In this document: one piece after another, positions 23,401-34,475 of the stretch
How the letters are laid out: the number at the start of each line of letters is the position of its first letter
Numbering within the stretch: position 1 is the first letter of the stretch
Source of the DNA: Hydractinia symbiolongicarpus
Lineage: Eukaryota; Cnidaria; Hydrozoa; Anthoathecata; Hydractiniidae
Direction: 5' to 3'
Length of the DNA: 64,000 nt
NCBI RefSeq assembly: GCF_029227915.1
Contig: NC_079886.1
Span: 17,646,501-17,710,500 of the forward strand
Made by a program: the position numbers and the translations under genes
Notes under the pieces: model-generated
What the model was told of the DNA's origin: nothing
Database searches by the model: none
The model's input: only the letters and a program-made list of their open reading frames with translations

Positions 23401-24823
23401 CCTTTCGGAGATTTTGACGTCATTATCTATCACGTATCATAATAACCAATATTTCTGCTTGTGGACCAAACATTTTTAGTTGATTGATAAAGTCTGTATT
23501 TTTATAAAGGAAATTTTCCGTAAACAAAGAATTTAGATGTCTTAGGAAATTTCTCACAAAGAATAATTAATTCGATTGAGGGCTCGGATAAAAATGAAAG
23601 TTGGTGCACTGTGTCTGGTCCAAAATCAAGAGGATTGTATTTGTTTGAGTTAGGCGGCGTGCACATAAGGTTTCACTTCGCTTGAAGTCAAAATTCAATA
23701 CTTCTATGCGCTATGAAAACACTGGTACTGTTTACATGAGCAAGGCGAAGTGAGTTTCACTTCGGCCTGATTTACACTTCGCTCGACAATTCATCATGTA
23801 TAGAGACCGTAGTGAAAAAAGTCAATGCGCATGTTCAAATAAATATTGAGCATGCGGAATTAAATGTTAACAAATCTTTTTAGCAAAATAGGCCCTTCAA
23901 CACGGACCACCCCTGAATATCTTCTGCTACCCGAAGTGAAATGCAATGTAAACACTAACCTTTTCACTGCGGCGTAAAATTAACTTCGCGAAAATTTAAC
24001 TTCGTGATTCATGCGCAAAATAAAAATAATTGGGTTTAAGAACTTTGGCTAGCTATTACAGTAAAGCAAAATTTATTTTGGCTGTTGTTTTGCGAGCTAG
24101 CTTACGCATGTTACGTTTTATTTTGTTTGTCACATTTGAACAACCTCGATCCCAGGGGATGTAGCGTTTTTTGATATGAGGATGGAACGCGTTTCATCCT
24201 CACATCAAAAAACGCTACAGGCCCTGGGATCGAGGTTGACATTTGAAGACTTTTCAAATAAAGGTTGAAAAACGATTATTTCGCTGCGTGTTCCACATAA
24301 CTTCTGACATGATTTAATCCTAACCATGCCTCTCATTCCTAAAAGAATTACACTTAAAAACTGGTACATATTGTTCTTTCTTTGTTTTTATTTACTACAT
24401 GTTCTTCATTTTCAGCATTATCAGGAACCATTAGATAACCAATGGAGTCACGTTGTCATGACGCTCGACGGAAACAAGTCATTGATGAAATTTTTCATTA
24501 ACGCTCAAGAAAAATCAAAAATCAAAAATTCAAAAATAATTCCTTTGCATTCTAGCAACAGCAAGCAGTTTATACAGCTTGCTCTCGGCAATGACGCCGA
24601 TGAAGGGAGCAACGATAGGTGTGTTGTGAATGAAGTGAATCAAGGGATTGGAGGAAGCATAACCAATTTTTTTTTATGGAATAGAATTTTAACGGCAAAG
24701 GAAATTGCAGCTGCTTACGAGAACAAACCACCGTACTCTGATGCATTAGTTACATGGGACGAATTCCGAAGTACTGTTACTGGAAAAGAAGCGTTGTTAA
24801 CAGATTACCCTTTCAAGACATAG
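20452..24823 (+). CDS. Secreted PAN/apple-EGF-LamG protein, at least four exons
   Basis: Supported exons: 20452-20736, 21160-21241, 22839-23086, 24416-24823 (phases 0, 0, 1, 0; joins agree, 340 aa). Residues 1-21 form a signal peptide. Residues ~25-95 resemble a PAN/apple module with spaced cysteines (SCYLKCLQHTQCFEAAL). Exon 2 gives a short EGF-like segment (CKPGFFGRNCEK). The last two exons give a concanavalin/LamG-type fold (EVSVSFWMKMTD, then WSHVVMTLDGNKSLMKFFIN and NFFLWNRILTAKEI, typical of pentraxin/LamG ends). Such proteins act outside the cell in adhesion or recognition; the partner is unknown. A further exon may lie near 23590-23680 (GSDKNESWCTVSGPK), but its phases do not fit. Introns carry a SINE, a dead pogo transposase and repeat family A. 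The stop is followed within 10 bp by repeat family B. Confidence 0.75.
21106..21145 (+). repeat. 40-bp perfect direct repeat, copy 2
   Basis: Identical to 19372-19411 and lies 14 bp upstream of the exon starting at 21160, in the acceptor region. Confidence 0.8.
21318..21625 (+). repeat. tRNA-derived SINE in an intron
   Basis: The head resembles a tRNA: TTGTGGTAGAGCGTTTACTT as an A-box region, an anticodon-arm-like stretch, then TTGGATTTAAACCCTAGCC as a degenerate B box, about 50 nt apart. The body continues for about 230 bp, including a GACCCCTGTCGCAAG stretch and an end of GGGCTATCCCGGGTAAACAA. It cannot fold as a proper tRNA at its 3' end. Confidence 0.6.
21698..22330 (-). pseudogene. pogo/Tigger-type DDE transposase remnant
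   Basis: The minus strand carries consecutive pogo-family blocks in order: LARYELRDFFNADEW, GGKHSRLRLTGLAASDEK, FVIRKSEKLRSFKNV, CRYQSQKKTWIDEALFAEWL, then IVLMVDNCSTH and TMDQGVFR. The catalytic Asp of the VDNC-H block is present, and the D of NADE likewise. Stops and frameshifts separate the blocks, and no CENP-B-type DNA-binding region is visible. It sits in an intron of the LamG gene on the opposite strand. It is the only source in this window of the machinery that could have moved the TA-flanked MITE at 16117-16460. Confidence 0.75.
22440..22578 (+). repeat. Dispersed repeat family A, copy 2
   Basis: Matches 2830-2962 through CTGGTCTTTAAAATCAACAC, CAGCAGCCGTGCC and GCAGTTCGCCTCT blocks. 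Intronic here. Confidence 0.6.
24141..24238. mobile_element. 98-bp foldback MITE with perfect 9-bp TSD
   Basis: The arms CAACCTCGATCCCAGGG... and the reverse complement of the right arm match almost completely over about 45 bp each, through TGTAGCGTTTTTTGAT and GAGGATG, leaving a loop of only a few bases. The 9 bases ACATTTGAA flank both sides (24132-24140 and 24239-24247). The 9-bp duplication suggests mobilisation by a Mutator- or similar-type transposase, though its ends are unrelated to the MULE at 3547-6361. Confidence 0.8.
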
Positions 24824-24832
24824 ACGTATAGA

Positions 24833-25095
24833 CGGTCGTTAACCCGTGAAAAAATCCTCGGGGTCGTCTGTCTTTAAATTACACGCTATCTCGTGTGGCC
24901 GTTGCACGACACTTTTCTTGCTGACAGACAGACAAAATACTAGTCGTTATACTCTGAAAAAAATCCTCAGGGTCGTCTGTCATTAAATTACATGCTATTT
25001 AGTGTGCCCATTGCACGACCCTTTTCTTGCTGACAGACAGAGAAAATACCAGTCGTTAGCCCGTGGAAAATTCCACAGGGTCGCCCGTCCTTTAT
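24833..25095 (+). repeat. Tandem array of repeat family B heads
   Basis: Three copies of a unit beginning TCGTTA-CCCGTGAAAAAATCC, containing GGGTCGTCTGTC-TTAAATTAC, then GTTGCACGAC-CTTTTCTTGC and a TGACAGACAGACAAAATAC end. Units are roughly 120 bp, and the third is cut short. The array starts 10 bp after the LamG stop codon and so is likely in its 3' UTR. Confidence 0.65.
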
Positions 25096-26022
25096 ATTAC
25101 GCATTTCTTGTTTTGTGTTTTTCATTACAAATTTGTGCTAAACCTATTTGTTTTTATGATTTTTACGAATTACGTTGAAGATAATACTAATCTAATGTTT
25201 TTGAGTTATTGTTACATGTTACATGGGTTAAAATTTATCTGTAGTTCCCCCTTGAGAAGAAAATTATGTGGTAGTGTGGCTTTTAATTTTATGAAGTCTT
25301 TTTCTTTGTTTTGTTTCGTAGGTTGAATATTTTTCACTTAAGAAGAAATTAACTCATCTTTCGCACTTTTCTCTTGAAGACAGTGCTGGGATGGTTTATA
25401 GAGGACGAATTGCTTTTACTTGTATCAAGGATTTGAGTGCGAAGCATATTTACTAAGCAAGAAATACCAAGCAAATATCAAAATTTATTAATTATTAACT
25501 TAAAATAATCGAAAACTTTTCCTGTTTTTGCCAAGTACCCTTTACCCTTTATCTTTTTCGCCGTTTTATCGTTGTTGTCTTCTTCCTGGATTAATAAACT
25601 CTACCTTACTTATTTTTAAATTTATTTTATTTCTGTTTTAAAATGTGATTTTATGCATAGTATCGCTTTCCAACTATGACTTGTATACAAATTGTTGGTA
25701 TCTTGTTAACCATGATTTAATGTAAGTTACACCTGTTTTTTACACGTTTTTACTTGGGTTAACTTGGGTTAGATTAACTCATCGAAATTAACTCATGTTA
25801 ACCCATAATAATGAAAACTAAGCTTTATATATAGTGTTTAAAAATTATTTAAAATTTGCAATACAAGCAAAAATGAATATCAATTTATAGACGCCATTTT
25901 TGTCCAGTTTTTTATAAAGCCTTTATCGAAAGTGAGTCTCACTTCTGTCAACAACATGTTCAATTTCCCACAAATTTGACAATGACGTTCGCCAGATGTT
26001 TGTGTTTGACAATGGGATTACC
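25096..26022. other. Intergenic between convergent genes
   Basis: This is the gap between the plus-strand LamG gene and the minus-strand MPLKIP-like gene. No further gene seen; AATAAA at about 25593 is a candidate polyadenylation signal for the plus-strand gene. Confidence 0.35.
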
Positions 26023-26028
26023 TTTATT
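26023..26028 (-). promoter_or_regulatory. Polyadenylation signal of the MPLKIP-like gene
   Basis: AATAAA on the minus strand, about 31 nt past the stop codon of the MPLKIP-like reading frame. Confidence 0.55.
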
Positions 26029-26058
26029 TCTCAATTAACAGGCACTTTTTCTAATTTG

Positions 26059-28215
26059 TCATTTTTCCTCCTCTTCCATCTTCTTTTTCAACATTTTTTC
26101 TTCCAATTTCTTCCACGGATCTTCAAGCATTGAGGGTTTGAAGTAGGCTTCGATTGAAGTGTTTCGTTCGTTGTAATTCTAAAAGAAGTTAGACATTTTA
26201 ATGATAACATGAACCGATAGGCAGGATCTACAACTATGTTTATCAATCTACAACTATGTTTATCATAGTTTTGAAAAATCCACTTCAGTGTCGATTGGAG
26301 GTCTTTTACAGAGTCGCTGGCAATATTTTGGAGGAGAAATCAACACAAAATCATCACTGACTGTGGGGGAGAGGGGGCAAACTCTGAAAAAAGCCTCAAA
26401 AGCCGGTTTTCCAAGAATTTATGAACATGAAAAAAGATTCATTACACAAAATTTTCACTTGTTACACCTTATTTAAAAATCCTTCGTTTACGTATAGAAA
26501 AAAAGGCAAGAATAAATCCCTTTCGCATGTAATTAAGCAAAGATAACTCATGGTAATATTTTCTAAACAGGAATACACTTTGTTTATACCAAGAGATCAA
26601 CAATAGCTCTTTTTATACTGGCAATGCTTTCGAAAACTGACTGCGCTGAAATTTAAACTAGCTAAAGTTATCTTCTAATAATACACCGCATTACAATCTC
26701 ACTGAGCCTATCGGAAGTTAATTTCGCTCGGCCTATATTGAATCAGCGCTACAAACTCGCAAAATTTTTGAGCTATCAGTGCCTTGAGCAATGCAGTAAG
26801 CTGGTTTTACTTAGCAAGCTCACGTTATGCAGTCATTTGGCACTCGCAAAATTTCTTTTTATCCAAAAAAAAATTTTTGGGTGTGATAAACAGCTTGCCG
26901 GAATGAAAAAAGTTGCATTCACAAGTAAGCTATAGGTAAATGGAATGTACCGAAAACAACACAAAAAAAGGTAAATAAAGCGAAAAATTGACAATAGAAA
27001 CTGTATCAAAACGAAACATCAAGTTAAAACACCAAATGACATTGATGTCAATGTCTAACAAATTAGAAATGGAATTACGAAATACTGAGAAAACACGTGA
27101 AAATTATACAGTGACTTTGAAACAGCTCTTTGAAAATTCCAAAGAGCTGTTTAGCAGAACAAATGGAACAGCAGAAAATGAATGTTGTACATACTAACGG
27201 AAATTGTGATGTAAAAATTCAAGCAAAACAAAAATACAAGTTTGAAATAATAAAAAAAAAAACACAAAGAAATTCATTTGAAAATCCTGCAATGAAAATC
27301 ATCCTGACTATATTTCTTTATATACTTCTGCCACACCGGACCTAGCCTTTGATTGCTGTTATTAGGGAAAAGGCTTAGTTGAATTGCGAAACGAAATGCT
27401 GCAACTAAAGCTTACTTATTTTTCTCAATAACAAGGTCAAATGGGAGTTGCTGGTTAAAAAGACTTTTCGTATTTTCATTTGCTGGTTTTTCCTGGAAAA
27501 ATTAAATTTTGAAGAACAATTTTGGTTTAAATGTCTGGAAGTGGTAGATCAAGAATTTTGTTTAAAACTCAGTGGACTCAGTATCTTTACATCCTGTTTT
27601 TTTTTAGGAAAATCTGACCATAATACAAAAAAATGTTCGAGTTAGCCCAAATTGTGAAGAACAAAATGCAGAAAATACAATAGAAATTTCAGAAATAAAA
27701 AGTTTAAAACTTTTTCAACCAACCAACAACTTGCTCAAAATACAAACTCTGCAATACTATAATTAACAAAGTGATCATGTTGTACATTCGTCCAAAATGT
27801 TAAAACCTATGTAGCATAAGTGGCTAGTTACTAGGCTCAGGAACATAAACCATTGACATAAACCAAAGACTTGCTTCACAACCATAGCAATTATTTAGAA
27901 CTTTAATTTGCATTTTTTTAAAAAAGGAATTCAAGAGATTTGTACAATCAAAAAAAGTGCAATTTATAGTGCTAATTAAAAAGCTACCTTTTTATAAGGA
28001 CTTTCGTATCTTGGCCGGAATTGATAACTTCTATGCTGTTGCTGCTGCTGCCAATTTGCATGGGGTGTCGATTGGTTTAAATGTTGCTGTTGATACGCAG
28101 GTGGTGCAAATTGAAAGGATGAGTTGAACTGGTTTTGCGGTGAATTTCTTGGTGAATAACTTCCACTGTTATTAAATGAGCCACCCCTTCTTCCAGGAGA
28201 ATTATACCTCTGCAT
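26059..28215 (-). CDS. MPLKIP: MPLKIP/TTDN1-like protein, two exons
   Basis: Exon 1 (28215-27988) starts MQRYNSPGRRGG, with an in-frame stop three codons upstream. It encodes a Pro/Ser/Asn/Gln-rich disordered region with a QQQQQ run and ends SPYKK at a GT donor, phase 0. Exon 2 (26178-26059) follows a TTTTAG acceptor in phase 0 and reads NTSIEAYFKPSMLEDPWKKL, then a charged coiled tail and stop. The YFKPSMLEDPW block is the conserved C-terminal signature of the MPLKIP/TTDN1 family, and MQR plus a low-complexity N-terminus fits too. The product is 115 aa against about 180 in human. In vertebrates the protein is nuclear, phosphorylated, and linked to mitosis, transcription/splicing and non-photosensitive trichothiodystrophy; that role is inferred here. 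The intron is 1.8 kb. Confidence 0.85.
27120..27152. repeat. 13-bp perfect hairpin
   Basis: AAACAGCTCTTTG and CAAAGAGCTGTTT flank a 7-nt loop, inside the MPLKIP-like intron. Confidence 0.6.
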
Positions 28216-30251
28216 AATTTTTTTCTACAAAAATAATATGTTGATTTATCAAGATATTTCAAACATGATCAAATTTTTGCAGTATTTATTTTTGCAGCTG
28301 AGGATAAAGGAAGTCAACAGAATTGTCATTTTAGTGTCATAGCTTGACAAATCTCAATCAGTTTTTAAGATTTTACCATTATTTTACATGAATATTAATA
28401 TTTAGTTTCCTTGATAAATTATTACAGCAATTGGATGATGGAATATTTCCACATAAATAGTTAAGGACAAATTCATAAATATCAGACACTGATTTGGACA
28501 TTGCAAAAAGCAAAAGTTCCTCATAATTTGTTTATAAATCCGCCTAGGTTGCTAAAATTTTCAGGGATGCTGCTATGCTTGTTCTTTAAATGCTAAGTTG
28601 GTCAAAATACCAAAAAAACTGTTGTGGGACATGATTTTGATAAAAAAGTAACATTGTTAGTAATTTATCATTTCTTTGGTTATCCTTGTGTTATCAATCT
28701 CCTTATTCTATTTAAAGCACTCCTTGTTTGTTTATGAAAAAAAATTTCAAGACACAAATTTATCAGAGTATTTTAACAATATACTGATAAATTTTTAACA
28801 AACGAAAATGTCATAATGATACTCATTTTTCAATTAGATAAATGTCCTGTATTTTGTAAAGAACATTAAAATCATATGAAGTCTTATATATGTAATAATG
28901 CCTAAAAACAATTTTAGGGGTAATAAAATGATAAAATCTTAACAATTTACATAACCAAACTCTACTTTATTATTGCCTTTTTAAGTTTTTTAGACTGTTA
29001 TGTTAGACTCATTGAGTATTGAGAGTATAAATGATTACTGCCACATATGGTTGAAAATGTTTACTATATATGTTTACCATACTATGTTTACTATGTATGA
29101 ATGAATTGGATAGGATTTGATAACAAAATTACTAGAAGTGGAGTATTTACAAAGAAAAATATCCCACTTCAGATTTGTTAAGAAATTATCACATTTTTTC
29201 TCTACATAGGATTCAGTAGTGTTCCAGTTAACTGTATATTCATATAAAATTATTACAAAAAAATAGTTATCTGTCTCTTTTTGTTTTGGTGTCACAAGCT
29301 GATAAAACCTAACAATTTTGTAGCTTTAGAGTGTTTATCAATTTCAAAATTCTGCACTTGTTAATTTTTTATCAATTTATTGTTCCTGAAACAAACGTTA
29401 ATAACTATGTTAATATTGGCTGTTATGAAAACAGGGATTTCATATTCAGGAACTTCTGGCTATAACGCTTAAAATCAAATTCGTTTTTTAACTTATTCTT
29501 TATAAACATTTTCTGGTAAACTTAAAACAACTTATACCAATGTCCAAAAATCATCAAAATATGGTCTGATATTTATAAACTTGTCCTTAAACTTTCAAGA
29601 ATTATTCTCTTATTTCATATGAAATCAACTTGTTTCTTTGCAGGAGGTAAGCTTTAAGTCCTTAACCATACTTGGTCCAGGGTTTTTCGAACATATCTGC
29701 TTAAAATTCAAATACTTTAGTTCTAGAATGAATTTTAACATTCTGTTTGAAGTTTTTAAAAGCCTCATAAAGTTATTTAACATATATTCCCGTTTTTGGA
29801 TATATCGCATGGAAGATTGCCAAAAATTGCCGTTCTTTTTTTGTTTTTTTGGGTAAAATCTGAAGAGATCGCGTTAATCACGTGTCCAAAACATGGAAAA
29901 TGATTCTACTTGATAAAACAAAGTTGTGTTGTAAGTTTCAAGTTCTAAGGATAATCCTAACAAGAGTTATTATATTTTCCCTATTATAAGTTTCATAGAG
30001 ATTTATATATATATATAGGGTTTTTTTTAAAAAAGCAAAACTCACCAGCCTCAATTTATGTAATTTTGAACAAGATAATAATATATATTTTTACCAACAA
30101 TCTACAGTTATGAGTATACAAATATATAAAGCCTAGAAATATTAATTTATTGGATATACAGCAACAACATGGTGGACCAACGGTTCACCACAGGTTAATT
30201 GCAGTTGCTGAAGTAAGTATTTATACCTTGTTGAAGGGCTTGGCTTTGATT

Positions 30252-30302
30252 GCCATCTTTGTTGGCACTTAAATACTGAATTCAAGTGCCAACAAAGATG
30301 GC
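30252..30302. repeat. 19-bp perfect hairpin
   Basis: GCCATCTTTGTTGGCACTT (30252-30270) is exactly complementary to 30284-30302 across a 13-nt loop. Confidence 0.75.
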
Positions 30303-30631
30303 TACTAGCATCATTGAAGGATATATTTTAGAAGCCCAATGCTTTTCCAAATCTAGAATGGTAGACTAGTGAAAAGGGTGGTCACAGGGCATGAACACTA
30401 GGGTGCCCCTTATCCCAGGCCCTCAAGGTAACTAACCAATACTGTTGTAGATGCAGGCCCCTAAGATTGCCTTGCCTGCCCATAAAAAGGGAGCCGCTAA
30501 TGTCAACTAGTTTCCTTCATCACATTTTGCTAAGACGTCGGGCTTCCCTCGTCAGCCAAATGGGATGAAGATGCTTTAGTTTTCCTAACAAATGAGTTGT
30601 GCTTCCATGAGATACGCCATAGCAGGTAGTA

Positions 30632-30772
30632 GGCATTTCCATGAGATTTGCTGAGGTGTGGGCGATTCCATGAGATTCGCTGAGATGTAGGCAATTGTCA
30701 AGCGAGTTGCTAAGATGTAGGCAATTTCCAAGCGAGTTGCTGAGATGTAGGCAATTTCCAAGCAAGATTTGC
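30632..30772 (+). repeat. ~30-bp minisatellite
   Basis: Five units of about 29-30 bp of the form GGCAATTTCCAAGCGAGTTG followed by CTGAGATGTA, with a related TTTCCACGAGATAC motif continuing to about 30810. Confidence 0.7.
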
Positions 30773-31406
30773 TAATAGGGTTGTATTTCCACGAGATACA
30801 CAGACGTTTCCACGAGATACGTCTTACTAAGTGTAAGGATGGAGACACATGCATCTGGTTTGGGAGCCCCTGATACCAAACCTGATATCCCCCCTTTCCC
30901 TAAACTTAAGTGTAGTTATGGCATGAAACAAGAGAAATATACATCAACATTATCTGTCATTGTTGTTGTTTAATTTTATGTTGTTGCTTCAAAACCATAG
31001 CAATTAAACTAACTTTATTATACAACACTGTTTTTTAACTTATGGGAGGAGATGAACACAAAACAAAAATTGAATTACCAACATGAAAACAGCATTACTA
31101 ACCTATGGAACTACCCAAATCACCCAGAACCAGCCAAAATCACCAAAAATCACGCAAAACCAACCCAAACAGCTAAGAAAAACTTGGCAGGGCCAACTAA
31201 AGTGAAAAAATAACTGCTGGTCACATAAGCATGTATGATTGATTTTCAAGGCTGTTTTCGTTGTCTGATTCTTAGTTCGTCGCCTTTTTCGACTGCTACT
31301 GTTTATCTAGCCAGCTAGCTAGCCCTAGCTAACGACAGTTCCGTTAAACAATTAGGACTTACATTCTTTTAAATAGCTTCTTAGAGATTTAAAGCTATCC
31401 TTTTAC

Positions 31407-31463
31407 ATGGAGTCTGTCGATCAGGAGTACCTGATCGTATTCAATTTATTTGAGAAAGAAAAG
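31407..31463 (+). CDS. Candidate first exon of an unidentified gene
   Basis: ATG followed by 19 open codons (MESVDQEYLIVFNLFEKEK) ends exactly at a GTAAAG donor in phase 0. The next strong acceptor (TTTTATCTTGCAG, ending near 32183) opens into 35 codons in the compatible phase and then a stop. There is no family signature. It may be a real small gene or coincidence. Confidence 0.25.
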
Positions 31464-31655
31464 GTAAAGCTTTGTGTGTGTTTTTGAGCCCCCATGTAAG
31501 TAAACACATAGTAATTCAAACTAAAACGGAGAGAGTATGTATTCTGTAAAACAGGAACTTTTTGGGGTCGGAGACATCTTGTTCTGCGCGGATTATGAAC
31601 GCTGTGCGGATTATTTATGTTGCAGCTTGCCCCGTTTATAAACAGGGCAGAAAAT

Positions 31656-31860
31656 ACATAATCGGGGCAACATAATCAGGACAGGCCGGCTTATGTACGT
31701 CAGTTAAAAATATTATTTGATGCTTATAGAACGAACATAATCAGCAAAGGCCGGTTGATGTAGGACAGTCTAATATCAATTGTTACTTAAAAAACGAACA
31801 TAATCGGGGCCGGCCGGCTATGTGCGACACTTTACATGTCCGGCTTTTATATCATTCGTC
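31656..31860 (+). repeat. ~64-bp degenerate tandem repeat
   Basis: A CATAATC box followed 8-10 bp later by GGCCGG recurs at about 31671, 31736 and 31799, i.e. at 63-65-bp spacing. Related CATAATC/GGGCC motifs reappear at about 33588-33640. Confidence 0.5.
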
Positions 31861-33674
31861 ATCACTTGACAAGCAAATAGTCTGTCCTGGTGGCAAAGTT
31901 GTTGTTGTTCTCAAATAAAACGAAATTTCGTGGAAACTGAATTTTGGGATACGCAAGTTCAAAAACTGTTCATCAAACTTAATTTCTGCAAAACGAAAAA
32001 TTTAGTCATCCCAAGAGCTTAATTTCCGCGAAAAATAAAAATATGCTATCCCTATCCGCAAAATCTAGTTACGTAAAATTTAGTTACTTCAAAGTATATT
32101 GTGTGAAGTTCCAAATCTATTGCCATGAGCTCCTTGTCAGCATCAAGGTCGTTGACAACTCACAATGTTGTTTTATCTTGCAGAAACAAATTACGTCGAG
32201 ACTTTTGTTCCTTTGCTATGCCAAAAGTTTGAAGAAAATGCCAATCACAGGCTGCTTTTCCACCACCCTCGTCCCCAGGGTTTTTTGAATTTTTGATATG
32301 AAAGATGACGTCGAAAAATACCCTGGCATCGTTAACCGGATTTTGAAAAATGATTGGCTTTCACATTTTCGCATATTTATGATGATTTTTTTACCTTAGT
32401 CAGCACTTTTTCAGGTTAATAATAATGGTGCATGAAGCCGTGATCAATCAGTTTTGTAAGCAAAACTTTATAAAGCCAGCAAAATTTATGAAAAACGTTT
32501 TGGTGTTACTTTGTTAGATTTACTAAAATATAACTAACTTAGTCCTGGTGCTGCGTTGTACATTAAGAAAGAATAGTAGACTGCTGTATAATAAAAGAAC
32601 AACCCTGTTTTCTTATCACTATGCTTTAGAGCGTTTTTGTACCTCTAGCTAAGCTATCTAACTAAAACGAGCTTGTTAATATGCTTAGCACGTAGTTAGG
32701 TGATGAAAAACCTTCTGCAGACGTGCTGATAACAGCTATGTATTTTAGCTTGGTACTTTGTTTACATTAAGCAATTACATAGCTCAACTTTTTCAATGCT
32801 TGCAATTTATGATAGAATAAAAGACTTTATTCCTGTATAAAATGCCGTAGCAACATATTTGTCTGAAATCAGATGCACAAGAATAAGTCCTACAAATATG
32901 TATATTTCTGGGGACCCAATTTGCAAAACGTCCGTGAAGGGGAAATCAAGTGTATCTGAGAAAGTTAATTTCAATAATACCTTAGCCGTATTCATGCAGG
33001 GGAAGGCAAAATCAACCCACTCCCCCCTACAAGCTCAGAAAGACACTGTATATATGTTATATAATTGGCCCATTTGAACTGACATTTGATGAGTTTCTTA
33101 GCTTTGTGTGGCATAGATGATTTGCCAATGTTTACAAAAATTGCTAGTTTTTCGGTTATAAGTCATACCATTCATAGTTTATTCCAATCTTGTTCCCAGC
33201 GCTAGTTGTCTCTTTTTTTATGGGGACGGCGAGCCAAGTGAGGGCGTGTCAAGAAATAACTTTTAAAACCAGCAAGTTTCCACAGTAACAGCAAATTTCT
33301 TTTAAATTTTAGTGGATAAACTACCGCGGATCGACAATTTAAAAAGTTTGTACTTAATAAACTTTCCCGAATGGCCATTTTTGAAAGTTTCACGAGACAA
33401 AGTTTCGCGAAAAAGGCCAAAAAACGCGAAATGCGCGAAAGTTTCTCTCGCGAAAGTTTCTCCGAATAAAGTATTTATCACTTTAAGAAAATTTTTCATA
33501 GAACGAAATAGACCCTAACTGGCCGGGGACCAGGGTCTTCTTCGCTCTGTCCCCGATTATCAAAAAAGCGAATCATAATCCGGTCACTACGACATAACAG
33601 GGCCAAAAACACATAATCGGGCCGTCCTCTTTACAAATAGGCCGTTTTCGCAATCTGGTCAGAACAATCTCAGT
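31861..33674. other. Intergenic stretch without a recognised gene
   Basis: A weak inverted pair (CCTCGTCCCCAGGGTTTTT near 32266 and its partner ending near 32335) resembles the foldback MITE at 24141. Around 33380-33470 a GCGAAAGTTTC motif repeats. No gene seen. Confidence 0.35.
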
Positions 33675-34475
33675 GTTCTGCCCAATCTTAGGACGCTGCC
33701 CAATCTTTGGACATAAAGTTGCCCAGTCTTAAGACTGGCCGGGCAGTCTTAAGACTGGGCAGGGCGTCACAAGATTGGGCAAAAGACCATGTTAGGCCCA
33801 TCTTTGGCGCTGTTTAAATTTTAAGGAAGGGATGCACCACACGAGCTGTGTTTTTTGCGACTCCCAACAAACATTCTCAGGCACATTAAAACATCTTGTT
33901 TTGGGTACTGTTGAATTGACCCCGCCTGTTTTTGGACACAGTAGAGTGAAAATCGTAGCTAGGTAGCTGGTAGAGCATGTGTTATACATTTAGCATTTAC
34001 ATACAGCTTGTAATAGTGGCTAAATTTTAAAAATAAAATATTTATATTTATGAAGTATCAGAAAAGTCGTATTCAACCATATTATTAGTTAGCTAGACGT
34101 TAATTTCATTGGATGAGATGTTTAGTCAGCTAGCGAGCTGTAGCCAGCTAGCTAATATCATAGTCTATAGAAGAAAAACTTTATAGACTATGCTAAAATG
34201 GTTGAGTAGTTTCAATTTTATATACATAAAATACATGGTATATATAAATTTTTGGCTTTTGATTTTCCAAGAAAAGTTTCAATTTAAAGTTCCTATTAAG
34301 AGGTAAATTCTAAAAATTTTATTGTTCTGTTTGTCTTCCACAATTGTTCTAAAGATTGGGCATGTACGTCCATAGATTGGGCAGTCCAGTCTTAAGACTG
34401 GCCACCCATTTGTCACTGTCGGAAGATTGGCCTGGCCAGTCTTAAGACGGGGCGCGTTCCAAGATTGGGCAGAAC
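33675..34475. mobile_element. Foldback-type element with modular inverted repeats, 801 bp
   Basis: The left end GTTCTGCCCAATCTTAGGAC and the right end (reverse complement GTTCTGCCCAATCTTGGAAC) are inverted. Each terminal ~110 bp contains several GCCCAATCTT boxes and two copies of the self-complementary CAGTCTTAAGACTG (one slightly decayed). The ~550-bp middle is AT-rich and non-coding. No convincing target-site duplication is visible. Confidence 0.65.

Larger units (their letters stand above)
28216..31406. other. Gene-poor AT-rich stretch with a hairpin and a minisatellite
   Basis: The first few hundred bases should include the promoter of the minus-strand MPLKIP-like gene; no element is recognisable. 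No coding signature was found across the rest. Confidence 0.35.

Noticed and set aside
23560-23690. Possible extra exon of the LamG gene (GSDKNESWCTVSGPK... ending at AAG-GTTT)
   Set aside because: Protein-like, but neither end gives phases compatible with the adjacent supported exons, and the acceptor is weak.
30632-31860. Regularly spaced repeats considered as a CRISPR array
   Set aside because: Units are contiguous tandem repeats without unique spacers, and the DNA is eukaryotic.
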